Source of the DNA: Candidatus Gottesmanbacteria bacterium RIFCSPLOWO2_01_FULL_39_12b
Lineage (GTDB): Bacteria; Patescibacteriota; Microgenomatia; 2-02-FULL-39-11
Assembly (NCBI GenBank): GCA_001780955.1
Contig: MFJR01000007.1
Span: 10,950 to 48,380, forward strand
DNA: 37,431 nucleotides
Reading direction: 5' to 3'
The position numbers and the translations under genes are program-made. The notes under the pieces are model-generated. The model saw nothing but the letters and a program-made list of their open reading frames with translations, did no database searches and was not told where the DNA came from. This document shows, piece after piece, positions 6,160-12,458 of the stretch; positions within the stretch are counted from its first letter, which is position 1, and each line of letters opens with the position of its first letter.

Positions 6160-7323
6160 ATGAAAAAAATAGCAACATTCGTAGGTGCCGCAGCACTACT
6201 TGCTGCAACTTTAGTGCCGGCTTTTGCCGCTGGTAACAGTTGTACCAATAGCACAACTGGGCCAAGTTCCAACAATACCTGTTCAGTAACGAATACCAAT
6301 ACTGCAACAGTAAATAATGTGAACGACGCCATTATCAGGAATACCGTTACCGCTTTTTCAAACACTGGTAACAATTCTGCTTCCAACAATACGCTGGGAG
6401 GTAATGTAACCACCGGAAATGCGTCACTAAACGCTACAGTTTCTTCTGTTGCAAACGTAAATACAACTAATTTGACAGTTGGTATGGGTTCATCCAGTAA
6501 TTCCGGAATTAACGAAATCACCGGTCCATTTTCCAATAATGATGCGTTCGTCACAAACACACGAACAGCAAATATCTGGAATAGCAATACCGCATCCGTC
6601 AATAATGTTGTCAATGCAACCGCAGATACTGGAAGCAATAGGGCAGACAACAATACCGGTCCAGCAGTCGTAAGGAGCGGATCTGCAAGTTTGGGTGTCA
6701 ACGTGCTTAATCACGTTAACGACAGCCTGACAGCAGTCGCTTTGGGATCTGGTGGAACTGGTAATAACACAGCTGGCAATAGCACAACCGGTCCTTCGTC
6801 AAATAACACTGCAACTGTTACCAATACTTCAGACGCAACGGTTAACAACGTCAACGATTTGATAATTAATAACATAGTTGATGTATTGGCAAACACCGGA
6901 AGAAATAGAGCTTCCAACAATACTTTGGGAGCAGATATTACTACCGGTAACGCAGCCGCAGGAGTTGGAGTGGATAATGAAGGGAATATCAATACCACTC
7001 AAGTGGCGATGGCTTTGGGAGGTTTCTCCCAGGATGCATCAAACGGTGTTACAGGACCATTTTCCAATAATGATACTTTCCTGACCAACACTAATACAAC
7101 ATTAGTGGAAAACTGGAACAACAAATGTCGATCTCATAATGCACCGATCAATTGTGACCCAACTGATTTAGGTGTATTTAATGTAGATAATGACGTTGCT
7201 GATTCAGGAAGTAACATCGCAGACAACAACACTGGTGGTGGCGATGTAATAGCCGGATGGGCATCACTTTGGAAGAATCTGTTAACTCACCTCAATGATA
7301 GTTTGACGGTGATCGGACAGTAA
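6160..7323 (+). CDS. Secreted Asn/Thr-rich NTG-repeat surface protein
   Basis: A 387-residue protein with a clean signal peptide (M-K-K-I-A-T-F, hydrophobic core, cut predicted after A-F-A near residue 23). The rest is four modules of 85-95 residues in A-B-A'-B' order, each opening T-G-P-[SF]-S-N-N (near residues 33, 121, 209 and 297) and carrying later [DN]-[TS]-G-x-N-x-A-x-N-N-T. A modules add T-T-G-N-A-[SA]; B modules end N-D-S-L-T. Spacing of the Asn and Gly turns suggests a beta-solenoid, but that is inference. The last module has an insertion bracketed by two Cys (C-R-S-H-N-A-P-I-N-C), and two further Cys lie near residues 28 and 41. There is no C-terminal anchor, so it is probably secreted or held by other surface proteins. 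Repeats of this kind recur in Microgenomates genomes; no function is known. Confidence 0.8.
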   Translation: MKKIATFVGAAALLAATLVPAFAAGNSCTNSTTGPSSNNTCSVTNTNTATVNNVNDAIIRNTVTAFSNTGNNSASNNTLGGNVTTGNASLNATVSSVANVNTTNLTVGMGSSSNSGINEITGPFSNNDAFVTNTRTANIWNSNTASVNNVVNATADTGSNRADNNTGPAVVRSGSASLGVNVLNHVNDSLTAVALGSGGTGNNTAGNSTTGPSSNNTATVTNTSDATVNNVNDLIINNIVDVLANTGRNRASNNTLGADITTGNAAAGVGVDNEGNINTTQVAMALGGFSQDASNGVTGPFSNNDTFLTNTNTTLVENWNNKCRSHNAPINCDPTDLGVFNVDNDVADSGSNIADNNTGGGDVIAGWASLWKNLLTHLNDSLTVIGQ

Positions 7324-7340
7324 ACTTTATATTCCTTTCT

Positions 7341-7379
7341 TCGGTGGGGATTCATCCTAGGAAGTCGGATCCCCACCGA
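7341..7379 (+). promoter_or_regulatory. Intercistronic hairpin
   Basis: TCGGTGGGGAT (7341-7351) and ATCCCCACCGA (7369-7379) form a perfect eleven-base stem with CCTAGG in the loop. No T tract follows. It lies between the two NTG-repeat genes and could stop 3' decay of the first message or cause partial termination. Confidence 0.65.
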
Positions 7380-7416
7380 GAAGGAGTAGTTTTATTATAG
7401 GTTTTGGATTGAATTG

Positions 7417-9891
7417 ATGAGTAAATTTAAAAGATATTTAAGTCTAATACTGATTTCAACTCTTCTGGTTATAAGAGTTTTTGGTGACGTGGCATTTGTT
7501 TCAGCCCAGTTTGTGCCACCTACAGCGCCGACAGCTCCTACTGCTCCATCCGCGCCGTCTGCACCAGGAAATCCTCCGACAGCTCCTACTGCTCCATCCG
7601 CGCCGAATACGCCTCCGCCTCCGCCTACTGCACCTACTGCTCCAACCGCTCCATCAGCCCCGACAGCGCCTTCCGGACCCTCATCACCGGGAACTCTTCC
7701 TACAGCTCCTAGTGCACCGACAGTCCCCGCGCAGTCAACTTTAGACTCGCTACCCTCCAGCCCACTTGCGCCAACAAGTCCACAACTGCCTACTGGTTCG
7801 GACACTAATTCAGATTCCCAACCTCTGCCTACTGGTTCTTCCGGTCATAGCCTTTCGCCATTGCCAACTTCTGCCACTTTAAATAGCGCTGATCCAGGAA
7901 ATGAGGGAAATAATTCTACAGATGTTAACGATCCGGCAAACCTCAACACAGGCGCTCTGTCTACCAATACAGCCACAGAAACTTTAGAGCAAAAATATGA
8001 GCAGCTTAATAAAAACTTGGCTGATTTGCAAAACAAGATTGATGCGGTAACGGCAACAGGAAATAATCTGGCAAACTTCAATACTTTAAATGGTCAAGTT
8101 TATACAGGGGATGCTTTATCAACTATTAATCAACTGAATAAATTGAATAGCAATATTAGTGGTATGGGTGGGTTTGCGGTATTTAATATTTATGATAATC
8201 ACGCCGGCGATATTGTTTTTAAACTGGCAGATAATAACGTCACCGGGGGGTTTAGTTCTGCTTCGGGCAATGTGTCTAAAAACTCCGATACCGGTCCCGG
8301 ATCTTCCAATCTGGCAGATGGACAAAGCAGTTTTACGGTCAAAGAAGCAAACGGTAACGACGCCAAAATTGTTAATGATATCGTACTGCAGTCTTCAACC
8401 GGAAATAACACCGCTTCGATGAATACAGGAGACGGGATTGTTAAAACCGGTAACGCTACTTCAATCGGAAATGTGGTAAATCTGGCAAATACCAATCTAA
8501 ATGTTAGTAACTGGCTTTTCGGGGTAGTCAATATTTTTGGTACTTTAGCCGGAAATATTATATTACCAAAAGGTTCCTCTACCAGTTCAAATACTTCCAA
8601 CAGTGCCGGGGTTTTATCAGAAAACAGCAATACCGGATTCGGGTCAACCAATAATGCAACTTATGATAACACCAGTTTAGCAACTTTTGATAATGCTAAT
8701 ACCGCAAATATCACGAGTTATGTGGAAGCTTCTGCAAACAGCGGTAATAATTCCTCCTCTACCAATACGGGTGGCGGGAATATCGTTTCCGGCAGTTCTG
8801 ACGTTGCGGTCAGTAACAGTACCATTGCCAATACCAATACCAATAATGAGGAAGGAATAGTGTGGATGGTGATAGTTAACGAAGCGGGCAAGTGGGTAGG
8901 TCACATTATCGGATCTCCATGGGGAGAAAGCAGCGCTTCGAATAGTCTTCCGATCAGTTCTACAACCGGTGGTGCAGGCCAAACGACGTATACGGCGGAT
9001 TCAGTAAATTCTGGTACAGGGGCATTTTCTACAAATGATGCCAGTTATGACAGTTCCACAAATTCTACGGTAACCAATAACAATACAGCAGAAATTATAA
9101 ATAACATCAGTGCCAATGCCGATACCGGAAATAACACCGCAACTTATAACACCGGAACGAGTTCGATTGAGACTGGTAATGCCAAAGTGGGATTAAATTT
9201 AGTTAATATGGTCAATACCAATGTCGTGGCCAAAAAATTTGTGGCCATACTGGTAAATGTTTTAGGAAAATTTTTAGGCGATGTCATACCGCCCGACGCC
9301 CAAAATACAAGTCAGTCTATAAATGATTCTACTAACAGTGTCAGTACGCCAACGCCAACTCTTGCAGTAGAACCAAGTCCTACCCCAACCTTAACGGATT
9401 CAAGGATTGGCGGGATTGAACCAACAAGTAGTCCAACATTGACGCCTGAGCCTGATCCTACAGTGATCCCTTTACCGACGGTTACGCCGGTACCACAGCA
9501 AACGGCTCAATTCCAATATTATTATTACTATTATTATAGCGATAATACTTATCAGAACGATACGACTCAATATTCCCAGGCGGTGCAAAAGGTAGGAAAT
9601 TCGCGACAAAATGTAATCAAACAAAGACAAGTACTTAGGCAGTCATTACCAACGTCTTATGATTTAATTATGCCGACTGTCCCGCCAAAACGTGGTCTGT
9701 TTGTTTCCAAAGCTTTTGCCAAAGCTACAGAATCAAGTCTGGCCGGAATACTTTTGGGAGGAGCCACTTTAAAGGTAAATCAATCCTGGTTATCCGTAAT
9801 TCCTCTGGCTATTTTAATTATAGTACTGCGGAGAAGAAGAAAAATTAATTTTAGCGGATATTTATATAAGATTTTGGAAAAAATACTTTAG
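7417..9891 (+). CDS. Large anchored NTG-repeat protein with Pro-rich stalk
   Basis: An 824-residue protein from ATG 7417; an in-frame TTG three bases earlier is less likely. In order: signal peptide cut near V-S-A/Q-F (residue 30); about 75 residues of T-A-P/S-A-P repeats; a Ser/Thr/Pro linker; a short coiled coil (L-E-Q-K-Y-E-Q-L-N-K-N); four NTG modules beginning near residues 213, 326, 441 and 568, each ending in a hydrophobic hairpin such as W-L-F-G-V-V-N-I-F-G; a PT-rich stalk; seven consecutive Tyr (9517-9537); and a C-terminal membrane segment followed by R-R-R-R-K and a basic tail. The C-terminus has the layout of a sortase substrate, but no clear LPXTG is present. It shares its core repeat with the preceding gene, so the two may form one structure. 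No ribosome site is evident. Confidence 0.75.
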   Translation: MSKFKRYLSLILISTLLVIRVFGDVAFVSAQFVPPTAPTAPTAPSAPSAPGNPPTAPTAPSAPNTPPPPPTAPTAPTAPSAPTAPSGPSSPGTLPTAPSAPTVPAQSTLDSLPSSPLAPTSPQLPTGSDTNSDSQPLPTGSSGHSLSPLPTSATLNSADPGNEGNNSTDVNDPANLNTGALSTNTATETLEQKYEQLNKNLADLQNKIDAVTATGNNLANFNTLNGQVYTGDALSTINQLNKLNSNISGMGGFAVFNIYDNHAGDIVFKLADNNVTGGFSSASGNVSKNSDTGPGSSNLADGQSSFTVKEANGNDAKIVNDIVLQSSTGNNTASMNTGDGIVKTGNATSIGNVVNLANTNLNVSNWLFGVVNIFGTLAGNIILPKGSSTSSNTSNSAGVLSENSNTGFGSTNNATYDNTSLATFDNANTANITSYVEASANSGNNSSSTNTGGGNIVSGSSDVAVSNSTIANTNTNNEEGIVWMVIVNEAGKWVGHIIGSPWGESSASNSLPISSTTGGAGQTTYTADSVNSGTGAFSTNDASYDSSTNSTVTNNNTAEIINNISANADTGNNTATYNTGTSSIETGNAKVGLNLVNMVNTNVVAKKFVAILVNVLGKFLGDVIPPDAQNTSQSINDSTNSVSTPTPTLAVEPSPTPTLTDSRIGGIEPTSSPTLTPEPDPTVIPLPTVTPVPQQTAQFQYYYYYYYSDNTYQNDTTQYSQAVQKVGNSRQNVIKQRQVLRQSLPTSYDLIMPTVPPKRGLFVSKAFAKATESSLAGILLGGATLKVNQSWLSVIPLAILIIVLRRRRKINFSGYLYKILEKIL

Positions 9892-9893
9892 GG

Positions 9894-9905
9894 AAAGGGG
9901 GTGAT
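9894..9905 (+). promoter_or_regulatory. Extended Shine-Dalgarno overlapping the annotated start
   Basis: AAAGGGGGTGAT matches the complement of the 16S tail at all but one position. The GTG at 9901 lies inside it. The codon at the best spacing, eight bases further on, is ACG (9910-9912). An identical block occurs at 11331-11342. Confidence 0.55.
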
Positions 9906-10518
9906 CTTTACGGAAAAGATAAATAAATATTATCGATCTTTTTTCATGTTAACACTATTTAGTGTGGTACTGTACAGATTTATGTTGCCCGGTTTGGTAA
10001 AAGCCGATTGGTGGGACAGGCCGGATTCACGTCCTTCACAGCCCGGTGAACACCGCAGTCTTCCGACGCTACCTCCCGAGCCAACTCTGACGAGTGCACC
10101 TACTGTCACCCAGCCGATTACGCAACCGACTGGTAGTACTGCGCCTTCTGCTACAGTTGCACCTACTGGTTCTATCCATCCTAGTCCGACTGTAACATCA
10201 CAACCGGTCGGCGGGTTACCGACTTCAATACCCACGCCTACTAATGTTGTTTCTGGAGGTACAAGTAACGATGACCCTTGTGCGCCCGGAAAATCTTATA
10301 CCGGTCCATATTGCGGTTGGGCGCCCGGAGTTGAGAGCGGTCAAGGTAACGTACAGTTAGCCCAGAGTGTGGGAGGAGTTGAAGGTCAGCGTGTATTAGG
10401 TCTGTCTAAGACATCCAGTGGAGATTTGGAGCTTTCTGATATAATATTTCTTACTGGAATTTTATGTCTTCTTCTTTACGCCAGGTCAAAACTTATAATA
10501 AATCAGCAATCTCATTAA
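9901..10518 (+). CDS. PT-rich secreted protein, candidate sortase substrate
   Basis: A 205-residue protein with a basic N-terminus (K-I-N-K-Y-Y-R), a hydrophobic signal core ending near V-K-A/D-W-W, and about 85 residues of Pro/Thr/Ser. A small Cys-bracketed patch follows (C-A-P-G-K-S-Y-T-G-P-Y-C), then V-L-G-L-S-K-T-S-S-G at residues 165-174, an acidic D-L-E-L, a membrane segment and a short polar tail with R-S-K. The V-L-G-x-S-x-T motif before a hydrophobic tail resembles sorting signals of PT-rich proteins in CPR genomes, and a sortase gene follows with a 55-bp overlap. The start is uncertain: the GTG at 9901 sits inside the Shine-Dalgarno. It may be the sortase's dedicated substrate. Confidence 0.65.
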   Translation: MIFTEKINKYYRSFFMLTLFSVVLYRFMLPGLVKADWWDRPDSRPSQPGEHRSLPTLPPEPTLTSAPTVTQPITQPTGSTAPSATVAPTGSIHPSPTVTSQPVGGLPTSIPTPTNVVSGGTSNDDPCAPGKSYTGPYCGWAPGVESGQGNVQLAQSVGGVEGQRVLGLSKTSSGDLELSDIIFLTGILCLLLYARSKLIINQQSH

Positions 10519-11117
10519 AAAATATTTTGCGTGATGATAAGAAAAAAATGCGTCTGATTCTTTTAATCAGCGGAATTTTATTGGTGACTTTGAGTTTATT
10601 CTGGCCAAAAAACACTCCAACTGCTGTAAGGCAGACAGACCAACCAGAAATTGTTTCTTTTGCACAGGAACCGGTTATTATAGATAAAAATTTATTAAAA
10701 GAAAGATCAAAAAAGGAAAAGGAAAAACAGCCGCCCGTCAGGATTGTCATTCCGGCACTTGAGATAGACATACCGGTAAAAGAGGCAAAGATTGTAAAGG
10801 GATATTGGGAAGTTTTTACCGATAGCGCGGGTTTTGGCAGCGGTACGGCTTATCCTGAAGAGATGGGTAATCAAGTGGTATTTGCTCACGCCAGAAAAGG
10901 ACTATTCTTACCTTTGAAAAATGCCAAATTGAGACAGGATATCTATATATTCACCAAAGACAAGTGGTATTCCTATCAAATTGAAGATATTAAAGAGGTT
11001 TTACCTTCGCAAACTGAGGTAATTGCACCTTCAAGTGAAAGTATTCTTACTCTTTATACCTGTTCAGGTTTTGCCGACAGTAAAAGACTGATTATCAGAG
11101 CCAAAAAAATCTTATAA
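10464..11117 (+). CDS. Sortase (class D/E-like transpeptidase)
   Basis: A 217-residue protein with one N-terminal membrane anchor (about residues 30-47), a charged linker (K-E-R-S-K-K-E-K-E-K) and a sortase beta-barrel from residue 90. The catalytic residues are visible: His142 in V-F-A-H-A-R, Cys200 in T-L-Y-T-C-S, and Arg208 in S-K-R-L-I-I. Sortases cut a C-terminal sorting signal and join the protein to a cell-wall or pilus nucleophile. The first candidate ATG (10464) overlaps the previous gene by 55 bp and has a weak GGA ribosome site; ATG 10548 would shorten the cytoplasmic tail. Position directly after a PT-rich protein with a putative sorting signal supports a substrate-enzyme pair. 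The class is uncertain. Confidence 0.85.
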   Translation: MSSSLRQVKTYNKSAISLKNILRDDKKKMRLILLISGILLVTLSLFWPKNTPTAVRQTDQPEIVSFAQEPVIIDKNLLKERSKKEKEKQPPVRIVIPALEIDIPVKEAKIVKGYWEVFTDSAGFGSGTAYPEEMGNQVVFAHARKGLFLPLKNAKLRQDIYIFTKDKWYSYQIEDIKEVLPSQTEVIAPSSESILTLYTCSGFADSKRLIIRAKKIL

Positions 11118-11173
11118 CCCCCCCAATTTATTTATTGATCTAGTTCTTTCTACTTCTTTATTTATAACACCAG

Positions 11174-11202
11174 TTGACACTGGAGATAATAGATAATAAA
11201 TT
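11174..11202 (+). promoter_or_regulatory. Promoter of the TasA-like gene leader
   Basis: A perfect TTGACA at 11174-11179 is followed after 17 bases by TAAATT (11197-11202), a 4/6 match to the -10 box; two nearby GATAAT sequences are at poorer spacing. It would start a leader of about 130 bases before the TasA-like gene. Confidence 0.5.
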
Positions 11203-11233
11203 TAGGGGGAGAATTCTGGATGATCGACCGCCC

Positions 11234-11325
11234 GCGGAGGTCAAAAAAAACATGCCTACTACCTCCGTCATAAAAAAAAATAAGATTAATTTTTGCTAAA
11301 CTACCTATTTTCAGGTGGTTTTTTT
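11234..11325 (+). promoter_or_regulatory. Attenuator-like leader with alternative hairpins
   Basis: Hairpin 1 pairs GCGGAGGT (11234-11241) with ACCTCCGT (11261-11268). An intrinsic terminator pairs AAACTACCT (11298-11306) with AGGTGGTTT (11313-11321) and runs into seven T (11319-11325). The segment ACTACCT occurs twice (11258-11264 and 11300-11306), so AGGTGGT (11313-11319) could pair with the upstream copy instead and undo the terminator. Hairpin 1 would block that. The architecture is that of a transcription attenuator; no known riboswitch or leader peptide is recognised. Confidence 0.55.
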
Positions 11326-11337
11326 ATTGGAAAGGGG

Positions 11338-11853
11338 GTGATAAAACTGAATAAAATTTTAACCAGTTTACTCTCAATTGGGGCGGCCAGCACCATTGTT
11401 ACCGCCGCTACCTTTGCGGCTTTTACGGCTTCGGCTTCAAATACAGGGAACGTATTCACATCTGGTACTTTATCTTTAGCTACAACTCCTGCAACAGGAC
11501 TATTTACTGTCCCAAATATGAAGCCAGGAGATAGTATTACTCAGAATTTGACAGTAAACAATACAGGAAGTCTATCATTGGATTTTAATGCTTTATCGAC
11601 AAATGCATCTGGAGATGTAGGATTATATAATGCATTAAAATTAAAGGTTGGTACTACAGGTGGAGGTTCAGATTTATATAATGGTAATTTATCTGCTTTC
11701 ACTGGTTTTATAGGAGGTGCAAGGACTGTAGTTCCATCTGGAACTGATTTCCTATCTTTTACCGTATCATTACCGTCAGAAGTAACTGATGAAGCTTTAC
11801 AAGGAAAAACAACAAACGTGTCTTTTAACTTTAGTGCTACACAAGCAATATAA
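11338..11853 (+). CDS. TasA/camelysin-like SipW-dependent matrix protein
   Basis: About 170 residues. The N-terminus L-N-K-I-L-T-S-L-L-S-I-G-A-A followed by A-A-F-T-A-S-A-S-N-T-G-N-V-F is the typical signal region of TasA/CalY (peptidase M73 camelysin-like) proteins, cut by SipW-type peptidases. The mature part has the family pattern G-T-L-S-L, P-G-D-S-I-T-Q-N-L-T-V-N-N-T-G and a final beta-rich domain. TasA proteins form extracellular fibres in Bacillus biofilms. The GTG at 11338 is embedded in the Shine-Dalgarno AAAGGGGGTGAT (11331-11342); the CTG at 11347, eight bases downstream, is equally plausible and gives the normal family start. A SipW-like peptidase gene follows. Expression is probably controlled by the attenuator-like leader. 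Confidence 0.8.
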   Translation: MIKLNKILTSLLSIGAASTIVTAATFAAFTASASNTGNVFTSGTLSLATTPATGLFTVPNMKPGDSITQNLTVNNTGSLSLDFNALSTNASGDVGLYNALKLKVGTTGGGSDLYNGNLSAFTGFIGGARTVVPSGTDFLSFTVSLPSEVTDEALQGKTTNVSFNFSATQAI

Positions 11854-11859
11854 ATTGAT

Positions 11860-11899
11860 CTTGGCAGCGGATAGCGTTATTGAGCTATCCCCTGCCAAG
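11860..11899 (+). promoter_or_regulatory. Hairpin between TasA-like and signal peptidase genes
   Basis: CTTGGCAG-C-GGATAGC pairs with GCTATCC-C-CTGCCAAG, giving about fifteen base pairs with one internal mismatch. No T tract follows. It may set a higher level for the upstream structural protein than for the peptidase downstream. Confidence 0.6.
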
Positions 11900-11909
11900 A
11901 CGACATGAG

Positions 11910-12458
11910 ATGAAAATTATTTTTGTTCAGGCCAAGAATATGATCTTTGCGACTCTGCTGATAATTCTTGTCTTTATATCCCTGATGTTAATCAGTCAAA
12001 GAGTTGCCTTTTTCGGCTTTTCAAGTTACGTTGTATTGTCTGGCAGTATGCAGCCGGCGATTTATCCCGGGGACGTAATTGTCGTCAAAAAAACAAATTC
12101 TCAACTATTGAACAAAGGAGACGTCGTTTTATTTGAAGATCCGAAAGTTGCCGGGAAAAAGATTACACACCGGATTGTTGAGAATAAAGAAAAAGACGGA
12201 GTCAAAACTTATTATACCAAGGGAGATGCCAATCAGGATAAAGATGATTGGAATATTTCTCAAAACATGGTTTTGGGTAAAGTCGCTTTTACGATTCCTA
12301 AACTAGGGTTTTTGATTACTTTTAGCAAAACCCCCTTGGGTTTTGCCATATTTGTTTTGTTTCCCGGTATGTCAATTATTTTTTCTGAAATAGCTGCCCT
12401 GGTTTTTTACGTAAAAGAATTAGAGGAAAAGGCAAAAAATGTTCAAGTTCTCTCTTAA
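11910..12458 (+). CDS. sipW: SipW-type signal peptidase I
   Basis: A 182-residue protein with an N-terminal membrane segment (about 11-29) and one or two C-terminal ones, as in ER-type/SipW peptidases. Catalytic Ser46 lies in V-L-S-G-S-M-Q-P. The Lys of ordinary bacterial type I peptidases is replaced by His87 (I-T-H-R-I-V), and G-D-A-N supplies the conserved Asp106; this Ser-His-Asp arrangement is the mark of SipW. The enzyme should remove signal peptides from the TasA-like protein upstream and from other module proteins with similar signals. ATG 11910 is chosen over a TTG at 11880 that lies in the preceding hairpin. It overlaps the next gene by 20 bp. Confidence 0.85.
   Translation: MKIIFVQAKNMIFATLLIILVFISLMLISQRVAFFGFSSYVVLSGSMQPAIYPGDVIVVKKTNSQLLNKGDVVLFEDPKVAGKKITHRIVENKEKDGVKTYYTKGDANQDKDDWNISQNMVLGKVAFTIPKLGFLITFSKTPLGFAIFVLFPGMSIIFSEIAALVFYVKELEEKAKNVQVLS

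Noticed and set aside
6132-6701. Long minus-strand frame opposite the first NTG gene
   Set aside because: Low-complexity antisense of Asn/Thr repeats; the plus strand has a signal peptide and a strong Shine-Dalgarno.
7395-7805. Gly-rich open frame on the minus strand, 136 codons
   Set aside because: It is the antisense shadow of the T-A-P/S-A-P repeats of the large NTG protein; its G-A-V-G-A composition only mirrors those codons, and there is no ribosome site.
9640-9891. LPXTG sorting signal in the large NTG protein
   Set aside because: The nearest match is L-P-T-S-Y, too far from the membrane segment and lacking the T-G; only the hydrophobic segment and basic tail fit.
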